In this document: positions 49,365 to 57,397 of the stretch, in pieces
Layout of the letters: the number at the start of each line of letters is the position of its first letter
Numbering within the stretch: the stretch's first letter is position 1
Assembly (NCBI RefSeq): GCF_016583745.1
Contig: NZ_NRRQ01000004.1
Location: 1-64,000, forward strand
Direction: 5' to 3'
DNA length: 64,000 bases
From: Chromatium okenii
GTDB taxonomy: Bacteria; Pseudomonadota; Gammaproteobacteria; Chromatiales; Chromatiaceae
Translations under genes and position numbers: made by a program
The notes under the pieces: generated by a model
Seen by the model: the letters and a program-made list of their open reading frames with translations, nothing else
What the model was told of the DNA's origin: nothing
The model's database searches: none

Positions 49365-50335
49365 TGACTACCAGCGCGACGTTCGGCCGCCTCAGCCGCG
49401 TCTTCATCGCCAGCGGAGCGTTTGGAGTGCGCGATGATCCGCCAGTTGTCCTGCTTCACAGCGGCATTTTGATTGGATAAATCATTGGCACGCGATGCCA
49501 GATTGCCAGCCTGATGCACCTGCCCCTGTTCCATCCGCACTCGCGCCAGCCGATTCCACAAATACGGCTCTCGCGGCGCGATCCGCAGCGAGCGTTCCAA
49601 TGACGCCGCCGCGCCGGTGTAATCACCAGCTTTGCGTTGCTGTTCGGCTTGACTGGCGAGCGATTGCGCCGCTGGCGGTAATGGCGGAGCTGCCAACGGC
49701 GGTGCCGGAGGTGGCGCAGGTTTGGGTTTCGGTTTGGGAGGTGGCGGCGGCGGAGGTGGCTCCACCTTGGCAACAGTCACTGGCGCTGCCGGCGCGGGAG
49801 CGGATGCCGGAGCTGCGGGCGTGACCTGAAGTGCTGGCGCGACAACCGCCGCTGGTGCGGCAGCAGCAACGGGCGGAGCTGCCGGTTTTTTCTTGGGCAA
49901 TACCACTGACGGGGTGCGCGTTTGCGCTGTCGCCACCGTCACCGGCGCTGCGGCTCGCGGCGCAGCAACCGGTGGCGGCACCGGAAGCGCGGCAGTGTCA
50001 GCGCCAGCATCAAATTCAGCTTCAGCATCAGCAACGGGTTCTGACGTGGGCACGGGCGCTGCGTCAGCATCGCGGTAGGTGTAAACCTTCGCTTTGGGTG
50101 CCGCAGCAGTCGCAGGACGCGCCGCTGCACTGCGGGCAGTGGCGCTGCGTTCGGCAGCAGCGGCAGTGGTTTTCGCAGCGGCTGACCGCTGCCGCGGTGC
50201 CGCTTGCTGGCGCGATGGTGTCAATTGCACCACCGGCGCTGGTGGCCCGTCGCGAGGTGCGAGGGCAACGCAGGCGTTCAGACTGATGACGGCGATCACG
50301 CTCATCGACACACGAAATGGGAACAGTGGGGACAT
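49361..50335 (-). CDS. Pro/Ala-rich TPR lipoprotein, LpoP-like candidate activator of PBP1b
   Basis: 324 residues. Signal peptide with possible lipobox LNAC (VIAVISLNACVALAP), a very long Ala/Pro/Lys-rich linker (about 30-215; stretches of AAAP, PPPPPPPP, KPKPKP) and a small C-terminal TPR domain (about 220-315: ASQAEQQRKAGDYTGAAASLERSLRIAPREPYLWNRLARVRMEQGQ in parts). This plan, and position 8 bases after mrcB, match LpoP of Pseudomonas, an outer-membrane TPR lipoprotein that stimulates PBP1b. Function is inferred from plan and neighbour, not from direct similarity I could measure. Confidence 0.7.
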   Translation of the reverse strand: MSPLFPFRVSMSVIAVISLNACVALAPRDGPPAPVVQLTPSRQQAAPRQRSAAAKTTAAAAERSATARSAAARPATAAAPKAKVYTYRDADAAPVPTSEPVADAEAEFDAGADTAALPVPPPVAAPRAAAPVTVATAQTRTPSVVLPKKKPAAPPVAAAAPAAVVAPALQVTPAAPASAPAPAAPVTVAKVEPPPPPPPPKPKPKPAPPPAPPLAAPPLPPAAQSLASQAEQQRKAGDYTGAAASLERSLRIAPREPYLWNRLARVRMEQGQVHQAGNLASRANDLSNQNAAVKQDNWRIIAHSKRSAGDEDAAEAAERRAGSH

Positions 50336-50343
50336 GGATGTGC

Positions 50344-52791
50344 CTAAAAATCGCTCATAAACGTGTTGTTTTCATCCGCCGGTTGCGGCTTCGGTTTGGG
50401 TTTTGGTGCTGGTGGCGGTGGCGCAGCCGGTTCTGGCTCTGCTGCCACTTCATCGTCCGCTGCCGGACGTTCAGAACGTGGTGCGGCACGATCACCGCTA
50501 TCGCGTGGTGGTGCACGTTTTTTGGCTGGCGCGTCATCATCACGATCATCACCACCGCCACAATTTTGCGCTCGCGGAGCACTGCCGATATACGGCGTTC
50601 GCCCCCGCCCGCAGGCATCGGCGATCACCACGCCTTCTGGCGGCAATTCCAAAATCGGCTCATTTGCCAGCGCCAGCATGAATTCTGCCCACACGCGCAA
50701 CGCGCCGGTGCCGCCAGTCAATCCCATCGGGAGATAATCGTCGCGCCCCAGCCACACCACCGCGACCTTGTCGCCGCTAAAGCCGGCAAACCAACTGTCG
50801 CGCATGTCATCGGTGGTGCCGGTTTTGCCAGCCATCGTCATGCCTTCTGGCAACTGTTCACCGAGCCATTTGGCGGTGCCGTGCGTCACCACCCGCTGGA
50901 GCGCCCACGCCGTGAGATACGCTGCTTTGGTGTCCACCACCGCCTCAATGGCCAGCGGATAGCGATTGAGCGGTTGCCCCTGCGCGTCCACCACTTCCCG
51001 AATGGCTCGCAGCGGGGCGCGATACCCGTTGGCGGCGATGGCTTGATACATCTGCGCCACCTCCAGCGGCGACATCGCCACCGAACCCAGCAACAGCGAG
51101 GGCACCACGCGCATTTTGCGCTGCACACCGAGCTGGCGCAGGGTTTCAGCCACGTTTTTGATGCCGATGCTCAGACCAATGTTGACCGTCGCCAAATTCA
51201 GCGACCGCGCCAGCGCCTCACTCAAGCGCACGGTGCCATGCACGCGGCGGTCGTAATTCTTTGGCTCCCAGCGTTGATCGCCATCCGGCAGGCTGACGGG
51301 CGTATCGGGAATGCCGCTGGTGAGGGTGTAACGCTGCGGCTGCGCCAGCGCGGTGAGATAAACCGCTGGTTTCACCAGTGAGCCGATGGAGCGCACGCTG
51401 TCGAGCGCCCGATTAAAGCCGGCATAACCCGATTTGCGTCCGCCCGCCAGCGCCAGCACTTCGCCTTGGTCGATGGAGGTGACGACGGCGGCAGTTTCGA
51501 GCGTGCCGCGTTTCATGTGATTGTTTTTTTCCAAGGCTGCCAATTGCTTCGGCAGCGCCTGCTCCACCGTTGCCTGCACCAGCGGATCAAGCGTGGTGAA
51601 GATGTTCAAGCCTTCCGAGCGCAAATCCTCGTCGCGGTAATCGCGCTGCAATTGGCGACGCACCAGCGAGATGAAATCGGGATAACTGCCGACCGGTCGC
51701 CCGCCGCCATCTGCCAAACCGAGCGGCGCGGTTTTGGCTTTCGCCGCCGCGGCAGCGGAGATCACGCCGTCGCGCACCATCAAATCTAAAACGAGATTGC
51801 GGCGCGTGGTGGCGGCTTCGGGGTGACGACGCGGATCAAGATTGGACGGCGCTTGCACCATGCCAATCAGCAGCGCGGTTTCAGGAATGCCGATTTCACT
51901 CAATGATTTATTGAAGAAGAAGCTGCTGGCGAGCGCGAAGCCGTGAATAGCGCGGCGTCCGTCCTGACCGAGGTAAATCTCGTTGGCGTAGGCTTCGAGA
52001 ATCTCGTCTTTGCTGTAGCGCAGTTCCAACAGCAGCGACATATACGCTTCTTTCAATTTGCGTTGAAAGGTGCGGTCGGCGTTGAGGTAGAAATTCTTGA
52101 CCAACTGTTGCGTAAGAGTACTGGCACCTTCGACAACGGCTCCCGCTTGAAAATTGCTGTACGCGGCGCGGGCGATGCCACGCGGATCGACGCCCAGATG
52201 ATTCTGAAAATTGCGATCTTCGACTGCAATCAAGGTTTTCACTAATAAATCAGGCAGTTCGTCGCGGCGCACCAGCAGCCGATCTTCGTTATGGGTGGGA
52301 TAAATGCTGGCGATCAGCATCGGATCAAATCGCACCAGCGCCGGATCAGTACCGCCGTCGGCAGCAATCAAGTTGGTGACGTGGTGGTCGGTGATGTCGA
52401 GTTCGAGATGATGTCCCGGCTCCTGTCCGTCCCAAAAACGAAACGGGCGGGTTTTGATGACGAAATGATCGCCAACGCGCTGATAAGTGCCAGAACTGCT
52501 CAAGTCGGCGGTGGCGGCGTGGCGATAGTTGAGGCGATCTAATTCGGCTTGCAATTGATCGGGATCAATAACGCGATTGGCGTATAGCTCCAGCGGGCGG
52601 GCATAGACTCGCGCCGGCAGCGCCCAGCGTTGTCCTTCAAATTTGCCTTGCACGACGCGATCTAAATGTGCGCCATAAAACGCGCCAGCGACGCCTACTC
52701 CGGCGCTGAGGATGAGCAGGCTGCGCATGATAAAGCCGCCCATCTGCACGGCGGGGCGCTGGCGCTGGGCGAGGCTTGTCATTGTGGTCAT
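50344..52791 (-). CDS. mrcB: Penicillin-binding protein 1B (bifunctional transglycosylase/transpeptidase)
   Basis: 815 residues. N-terminal cytoplasmic tail and TM (about 20-42), UB2H domain (about 65-150: ARPLELYANRVIDPDQLQAEL, YRVGDHF-like), GT51 transglycosylase with VEDRNFQNHLGVDPRGIARA and GASTLTQQLVKNFYL and RKLKEAYMSLLLE, and the transpeptidase with SIGSLVKP (SxxK Ser), SLNLATVN (SxN) and MAGKTGTTDD (KTG). The C-terminal 70 residues are low complexity: Asp/Arg-rich, then PPPPAPKPKPKPQP, ending NNTFMSDF. The Pro-Lys run resembles that of the LpoP-like neighbour. UB2H supports the 1B rather than 1A assignment. Confidence 0.95.
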   Translation of the reverse strand: MTTMTSLAQRQRPAVQMGGFIMRSLLILSAGVGVAGAFYGAHLDRVVQGKFEGQRWALPARVYARPLELYANRVIDPDQLQAELDRLNYRHAATADLSSSGTYQRVGDHFVIKTRPFRFWDGQEPGHHLELDITDHHVTNLIAADGGTDPALVRFDPMLIASIYPTHNEDRLLVRRDELPDLLVKTLIAVEDRNFQNHLGVDPRGIARAAYSNFQAGAVVEGASTLTQQLVKNFYLNADRTFQRKLKEAYMSLLLELRYSKDEILEAYANEIYLGQDGRRAIHGFALASSFFFNKSLSEIGIPETALLIGMVQAPSNLDPRRHPEAATTRRNLVLDLMVRDGVISAAAAAKAKTAPLGLADGGGRPVGSYPDFISLVRRQLQRDYRDEDLRSEGLNIFTTLDPLVQATVEQALPKQLAALEKNNHMKRGTLETAAVVTSIDQGEVLALAGGRKSGYAGFNRALDSVRSIGSLVKPAVYLTALAQPQRYTLTSGIPDTPVSLPDGDQRWEPKNYDRRVHGTVRLSEALARSLNLATVNIGLSIGIKNVAETLRQLGVQRKMRVVPSLLLGSVAMSPLEVAQMYQAIAANGYRAPLRAIREVVDAQGQPLNRYPLAIEAVVDTKAAYLTAWALQRVVTHGTAKWLGEQLPEGMTMAGKTGTTDDMRDSWFAGFSGDKVAVVWLGRDDYLPMGLTGGTGALRVWAEFMLALANEPILELPPEGVVIADACGRGRTPYIGSAPRAQNCGGGDDRDDDAPAKKRAPPRDSGDRAAPRSERPAADDEVAAEPEPAAPPPPAPKPKPKPQPADENNTFMSDF

Positions 52792-52910
52792 GTGCGAATA
52801 CCGAACGGGCGCAAGGGCGCATCAATGTGGAGCAAAGTTGTCTTAAATCGTCCCATTTACAGCGAGTTGAGACAACCAATCGCCACAAGGTGCGCCATTA
52901 TCAATGATGC

Positions 52911-53297
52911 TCAGGCGTTGTGCGGAAAATCTTCAATAAATTCCAACGCATTCCCGTCAGGATCGCGGCAAAACAGCGCCGCCCGCCCGGAGCGGCTGAA
53001 GGTGTAGGGCACCTCAGCGGCATCTAAACGCACAATTAAATCCCGCAGTGAGGAGACGCGCAGGGCGAGATGGCGGTCGCGTCCACCGTGCGCGGGGCGA
53101 TTGGTCGTCGGATCGGGATTGGGTAATTCCAGCAGATGAATTTGCAAGGTGCCAACCGCGAGCCACGCGCCAGCAAAGCCCAACGCGGGGCGATTGGTGA
53201 GCATTTTTAACCCCAATACCCCGGCATAGAATTCCAAGGCGACGGCGGTATCGGCGACGATCAAACTGACGTGATGAATTTCACGAATGAGGGGCAT
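52911..53297 (-). CDS. VOC superfamily (glyoxalase/bleomycin-resistance type) protein
   Basis: 128 residues, two beta-alpha-beta-beta-beta modules: REIHHVSLIVADTAVALEFYAGVLGLKML then HLALRVSSLRDLIVRLDAAEV and CRDPDGNALEFIED. Metal ligands His (HHVSL), His (RHLAL) and Glu (LEFIE) are present, typical of metal-dependent VOC enzymes; substrate unknown. The short spacer upstream of mrcB carries a GTTGTCT...AGACAAC inverted repeat (52837-52876) with no assigned role. Confidence 0.85.
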   Translation of the reverse strand: MPLIREIHHVSLIVADTAVALEFYAGVLGLKMLTNRPALGFAGAWLAVGTLQIHLLELPNPDPTTNRPAHGGRDRHLALRVSSLRDLIVRLDAAEVPYTFSRSGRAALFCRDPDGNALEFIEDFPHNA

Positions 53298-53439
53298 TAT
53301 TGCGTTCCAAAATTCTATTGAGATGAAAATCAGTTTACTATCATGCAGCCGTTATTTTCAGCAAGATCAGTTGGGTTAATCAATTTGACGGCGTCAGTAT
53401 ACATCATCAATGCTTCACCGTGTTTTTAGTTAAAATCAC

Positions 53440-53458
53440 AATCCTAATTGTTAGGATT
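53440..53458. promoter_or_regulatory. Short perfect hairpin just before the RTX gene
   Basis: AATCCTAA / TTAGGATT (8-bp stem, loop TTG) ends 8 bases before the GAGGAG ribosome-binding site of the RTX gene. It could be an operator dyad or a 5'-leader stem that affects translation. The rest of the 183-base spacer has no convincing promoter. Confidence 0.5.
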
Positions 53459-53480
53459 CTTTTCGAGGAGAAAAGCGATC

Positions 53481-56400
53481 ATGGCTGTTAAAAAAGCAAC
53501 GTCAGCCGCTGATAAAATCAACGGCTCCAATGGCAACGATACCATCAACGGATTGGGCGGTGATGATACCCTCAGTGGCGCGGTTGGCAATGATTCACTG
53601 TTAGGCGGAATCGGTAAAGATAAACTCGATGGTGGAACGGGAAATGATACGCTGCTCGGTGGCATTGGCAATGATAATCTGCTGGGCGGTTCTGGTGATG
53701 ACAAATTAAATGGTGAGGCGGGTAACGATACGCTGGAAGGGAACACTGGCAAAGATATTTTGGATGGCGGCACTGGTGACGATCGTTTAGTCGGTGGCGC
53801 GGGCAATGATATTTACAAAGTGGATAGCATCCGCGATAAAGTTGTTGAAACCGATAAAAGCAACAGCGTTGACACGGTACAAAGTTTGGTGAATTACACG
53901 CTGCCGGAGCTGCTGGAACATCTTGAATTGCTGGGCATGAGCAATGTTAAAGGCAGCGGTAATGCGTTGAATAATCGCATCACTGGTAATGCTGGTGATA
54001 ACGCGCTTGATGGTCTCGCCGGACAAGATACGCTTAATGGTGGTGATGGTGCTGATACTTTGAATGGCGGCGCGGGTAATGATTCGCTCAGTGGCGGTGC
54101 GGGCGATGATATTTATATCGTGGGCAGCAGCGGTGATCGCGTATTTGAAAAAGCCGATGAAGGTGAGGATGAGATTCAAAGTAGTGTGAGTTTTACACTC
54201 GCAGATGCAGTGGAAATGTTGACGCTAACTGGCAGTAAAGCCGTAAATGGAATTGGTAACGAACTGGACAACTTGCTCAACGGCAATGCGTTAGCAAATC
54301 AACTCAGCGGTGAAGAAGGGAATGATACGCTGGTTGGCAATGCGGGCAATGATACGCTGACCGGCGGTGCTGGCGATGATCAGTTAGACGGCGGCGCTGG
54401 AAATGATACGGTTATTTATGCCGGTAATTATGCAGAGTATCAATTTACGCGTGATGAAGAAGGCGATAGCTGGACAATTCAAGCGATTGATAATGATGAG
54501 GGTAGTGATAGTGTAACGGCAGTGGAATTGATTAAATTCGCAGACGTGACAAAAAATGCGAATGAATTGGATATTGAGGACGGCGCAGAACATGACGCTC
54601 CCGTATTTATTTCTGCCAGCGTGAATGCCAATATGTTGCTGCTGAATTATGTCGATGAAGATGCGCTGGATACAGTACATCTGCCCGCTGCTGGCGCGTT
54701 TCAGGTGACGACAAATGGGGTTGCAAATGCGGTGACGGCAGTTGCGATTAACGCCAATACCGTCGCACTGACGTTGGCAAAATCGGTTACTGCCGAGCAA
54801 GTGGTGACGTTCACTTATAACGATCCAACGGTGGCTGATGATGTTAACGCGATTCAAGATGAATTCGGCAATGACGCGGTGAGTTTGGTTGCCGTACTCG
54901 CCGTGAATGAAACTGCGCCAATTGCGCCGACCGTTCCCGTTCCAACTTATTCAATCACCGCTCCAGCAACGGCTGCGGAAGGTGCGACGGCGAATTTCAC
55001 CGTTGCCACAACGAATGTCGCCAACGGCACGGCGCTGGCTTACACACTGAGCGGTGTTAATGCTGCGGATGTTATTGGCGGCTTGACTGGTGTTGCGGTG
55101 GTTAATGGCAACGCAGCGACAATTGCAGTGGCGCTGGTAAATGATGCGCTCTTTAGTGAGAGCGACGTTTTAAGAGTGACGCTTGCTGCCGATTCAACGA
55201 AAACTGCGAGCGTCTTCGTGACTGATACTACGCTGCCGCCGGTTCCAACTTATTCAATCACTGCTCCAGCAACGGCAGCAGAAGGCGCAACGGCAAATTT
55301 CACCGTTGCCACAACTAACGTCGCCAACGGCACCGCGCTGGCTTATAGCTTGGGCGGTGTTGATGCGGCAGATATCAGCGGCGGCTTGTTGACTGGTTTT
55401 GCGGTGGTTAATGGCGGCGCAGCGACAATTCCGGTGGCGCTGGCAAATGATGCGCTCTTTGGTGAGAGCGACGTTTTAAGAGTGACGCTTGCTGCCGATT
55501 CAACGAAAACTGCGAGCGTTGCTGTTGTCGATACCACGCTGCCGATTTCGACCTTTACCTTGACTTCAAATGCAATCACAGGAACGCCCACCCAAGAAGG
55601 TAACGTCATTACCTTCACGGTGATGCCCACCAGCGTAGTAGCCACTCCCACGACGATGATGCTGAATTTAACTGCGCCCGCCACCCCTGTAGCCGTCCTG
55701 AGTTCGGCATCTCCAGCAGACTTTACGCCCAGTGCAACAACCGTGACCTTTGCAGCAGGCGATACGGCAGCAAAGACGGTGAACGTGACTGTTGTCGCCG
55801 ATTCGTGGTCTGAAGGGCTGGAAGCCTATGAGGTGAATTTGCTGAAAGTAGATAGCAGCGCATTGTCTTCAGCGGGCAAGGTCAGCGGTCTGATCAATGA
55901 TCCAGTGCCGGCGCTGACCCTGACTGCCGATAAAACTGCGGTCGATGAAGGCGGCAGTGTGACTTACACCATTACTTCGACGCTGGCAGCACCAGTTGGT
56001 GGTATTACTGTCCCTTACACATTGGCGGGTACCGCATTTGCTGGTACTGATTACAGCGGCACCGCAACTGGCAGTATTGTGATCGCGGCGGGTTCTAAAA
56101 CCGGTTCGTTGACAGTGAATACCATTGCCGATCACGTCGTTGACTTTGCCGATACGCTGATCGTAAATCTGGGTGCGTTTTCTAATGGCATGATCACCAG
56201 CGGTACAGTGGTGACGACTATTAACGATACAAGTGTAATGCTCTGGCCTGTAGTAGTTGATATTAAAGAGGCTAATTACACTCCTTTCGATGCAGCAACT
56301 GACCCCTTTAAATTCGTGTTTTCTGCCGGCAACTACACCTATAACATCGTGAATTTTGGTAACGATGACCAACTTTATTTTGCGGATTTTCTAGGTGATA

Positions 56401-56597
56401 AAGTTTCAGTGAGTAATGTCAGCTTCCGAGATGGCTTTATAGACTTATCACAGACAAACGTATTCTCAATGTTTTCATCATCAATAAATGTTGTGACTGT
56501 TCACCTAACCGGTCTCACCACTGCTCAAGATTCACAACTGTTTTCAGTTGAATCTTTCAACTCAGTATTTGGCGCAGAATCGCTGATTTGGTTTTAA
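53481..56597 (+). CDS. RTX calcium-binding protein with Calx-beta-like repeats (probable type I secretion substrate)
   Basis: 1038 residues from ATG 53481 (GAGGAG upstream). No N-terminal signal peptide. Two blocks of RTX nonapeptides (about 10-115 and 165-325; GGIGNDNLLGG, GGAGNDTLTGG types), separated by LPELLEHLELLG-type segments. Then a region 385-485, two near-identical repeats of about 100 residues (each starting VPTYSITAPATAAEG), a further Calx-beta-like unit (DEGGSVTYTIT ... FAGTDYSG), and a C-terminal domain ending in hydrophobic ESLIWF, as in type I secretion substrates. RTX blocks fold on binding Ca2+ outside the cell. No ABC exporter lies nearby. Likely surface or released adhesin/S-layer-like protein. 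Confidence 0.88.
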   Translation: MAVKKATSAADKINGSNGNDTINGLGGDDTLSGAVGNDSLLGGIGKDKLDGGTGNDTLLGGIGNDNLLGGSGDDKLNGEAGNDTLEGNTGKDILDGGTGDDRLVGGAGNDIYKVDSIRDKVVETDKSNSVDTVQSLVNYTLPELLEHLELLGMSNVKGSGNALNNRITGNAGDNALDGLAGQDTLNGGDGADTLNGGAGNDSLSGGAGDDIYIVGSSGDRVFEKADEGEDEIQSSVSFTLADAVEMLTLTGSKAVNGIGNELDNLLNGNALANQLSGEEGNDTLVGNAGNDTLTGGAGDDQLDGGAGNDTVIYAGNYAEYQFTRDEEGDSWTIQAIDNDEGSDSVTAVELIKFADVTKNANELDIEDGAEHDAPVFISASVNANMLLLNYVDEDALDTVHLPAAGAFQVTTNGVANAVTAVAINANTVALTLAKSVTAEQVVTFTYNDPTVADDVNAIQDEFGNDAVSLVAVLAVNETAPIAPTVPVPTYSITAPATAAEGATANFTVATTNVANGTALAYTLSGVNAADVIGGLTGVAVVNGNAATIAVALVNDALFSESDVLRVTLAADSTKTASVFVTDTTLPPVPTYSITAPATAAEGATANFTVATTNVANGTALAYSLGGVDAADISGGLLTGFAVVNGGAATIPVALANDALFGESDVLRVTLAADSTKTASVAVVDTTLPISTFTLTSNAITGTPTQEGNVITFTVMPTSVVATPTTMMLNLTAPATPVAVLSSASPADFTPSATTVTFAAGDTAAKTVNVTVVADSWSEGLEAYEVNLLKVDSSALSSAGKVSGLINDPVPALTLTADKTAVDEGGSVTYTITSTLAAPVGGITVPYTLAGTAFAGTDYSGTATGSIVIAAGSKTGSLTVNTIADHVVDFADTLIVNLGAFSNGMITSGTVVTTINDTSVMLWPVVVDIKEANYTPFDAATDPFKFVFSAGNYTYNIVNFGNDDQLYFADFLGDKVSVSNVSFRDGFIDLSQTNVFSMFSSSINVVTVHLTGLTTAQDSQLFSVESFNSVFGAESLIWF
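54939..55541 (+). repeat. 303-base internal tandem duplication in the RTX gene
   Basis: GTTCCAACTTATTCAATCAC starts at 54939 and 55242. The units share most bases (VPTYSITAPATAAEGATANF and VATTNVANGTALAY identical in both), with changes concentrated in the loop NAADVIGGL versus DAADISGGLL. Recent duplication or gene conversion. Confidence 0.85.
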
Positions 56598-56638
56598 TCA
56601 TTCAGCAATTTACTGACGTGATCCAGATAGTTGTTAAT

Positions 56639-56655
56639 AAATCTGCGTCACGTCA
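56639..56655. repeat. 17-base direct repeat, left copy
   Basis: AAATCTGCGTCACGTCA; an exact second copy is at 57277-57293. Together they bracket the toxin-antitoxin remnant. Confidence 0.8.
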
Positions 56656-56661
56656 GCATTA

Positions 56662-56703
56662 AAATGCCGCACTTAAATAATCAGAATAGAGTGCGGCATT
56701 TTT
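56662..56703 (+). terminator. Terminator of the RTX gene
   Basis: 12-bp stem AAATGCCGCACT / AGTGCGGCATTT with a 16-base loop and a T-run. Upstream lies a second hairpin, CTGACGTGA / TCACGTCAG (56613-56621 and 56648-56656). Together they end the RTX transcript. Confidence 0.9.
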
Positions 56704-56754
56704 ACCTTGATCTCACCCGTCTACAATCCTATCCGTTTGAAAAAAACGCGGTGG

Positions 56755-56877
56755 TCAACTCAACAGTCCCAAATGAACAAAAATAGCTTTCTCAACTGCG
56801 AGCAGGTCAGTTGTTGATAACTTACCTAATCGTTTTTTCAAGCGCATCTTATCTGCTGCCATAATTTGATCCGCCAT
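56755..56877 (-). pseudogene. C-terminal remnant of a MazF/PemK-type toxin
   Basis: The 40-residue frame (MADQIMAADKMRLKKRLGKL, then STTDLLAVEKAIFVHLGLLS) looks like the end of a PemK/MazF family endoribonuclease (family pattern: ADQ-x2-x2-DK-x-RL-x-KR-x-G-L, ending in LGL). The N-terminal two thirds with the catalytic residues are missing. It starts 8 bases beyond the stop of a truncated VapC-like start. The call rests on pattern memory of the family and should be searched. Confidence 0.6.
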
Positions 56878-56884
56878 TGCTTTA

Positions 56885-56917
56885 TTATAATGATGGCGTA
56901 TCGAGCAACAATTTCAT
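56885..56917 (-). pseudogene. Truncated start of a PIN-domain (VapC-like) toxin gene
   Basis: Overlaps the antitoxin stop as ATGA. Reads MKLLLDTPSL then two stop codons. MKLLLDT is the usual PIN N-terminus with the first acidic residue; the rest of the gene is gone and the MazF-like tail follows in another frame. Confidence 0.65.
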
Positions 56918-57162
56918 TTCTCGCACTCCGGTTTCAGACAATCAAATAAATCATCAAGTGGCTTATCGAAATCATCAGCCATCCACCATTCTTGACCTTT
57001 CATACTACCCGGCGGTGCAATTGTATTGCGTGGTGGTTGGTAAGCAGACAGCAGTGCAATCGGTTGACCAGCGCGGGCAATGATAATGTCTTCGCCGTGT
57101 TCAACCGCTTCTAATAAGCGCGATAAATGGGTTTTTGCTTCGTGAATGTTGACAGTTTGCAT
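56914..57162 (-). CDS. Phd/YefM family antitoxin, toxin partner lost
   Basis: 82 residues with the DNA-binding, strand-helix part typical of Phd/VapB: MQTVNIHEAKTHLSRLLEAVEHGEDIIIARAGQPIALL. The C-terminal part (WWMADDFDKPLDDLFDCL) is the toxin-neutralising region. RBS GGAG lies 7 bases before the ATG. The partner gene that overlaps its stop is truncated to 10 codons, so this looks like an orphan antitoxin. It may still repress its own promoter or protect against other copies of the toxin. Confidence 0.88.
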   Translation of the reverse strand: MQTVNIHEAKTHLSRLLEAVEHGEDIIIARAGQPIALLSAYQPPRNTIAPPGSMKGQEWWMADDFDKPLDDLFDCLKPECEK

Positions 57163-57397
57163 AATATTGCTCCAGTTGACTAATGATTAGTTTAGCAGGA
57201 TGCGGCAGAATACTGCAATCTCAAAGAGAAAACTTTTGGTAAGGAAAAAACAGCAATAATCTAGCAAATAAATAACAAATCTGCGTCACGTCAATCACTC
57301 AAAACATCAACATTGAGAGCAGAATTTTTTAATATAGAGCCAGCGCCAGCCTTGTTTTATACTAACGCGCTTTATTTGCCAAGCAGTGCCAGCCCCG
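57163..57397. other. Spacer between the antitoxin and dapC
   Basis: AT-rich. Contains the right copy of the 17-base direct repeat (57277-57293) and a weak hairpin CTCAA-N10-TTGAG followed by GAGCAG and a T-run (about 57299-57332), which resembles a decayed copy of the RTX-gene terminator region. Confidence 0.5.
57277..57293. repeat. 17-base direct repeat, right copy
   Basis: Exact copy of 56639-56655, 638 bases apart; 20 of 21 bases match when the left flank is included. Confidence 0.8.

Noticed and set aside
53388-53408. TTGACG ... TATACA as an RTX promoter
   Set aside because: The two boxes are only about 8 bases apart, and no correctly spaced partner was found for either.
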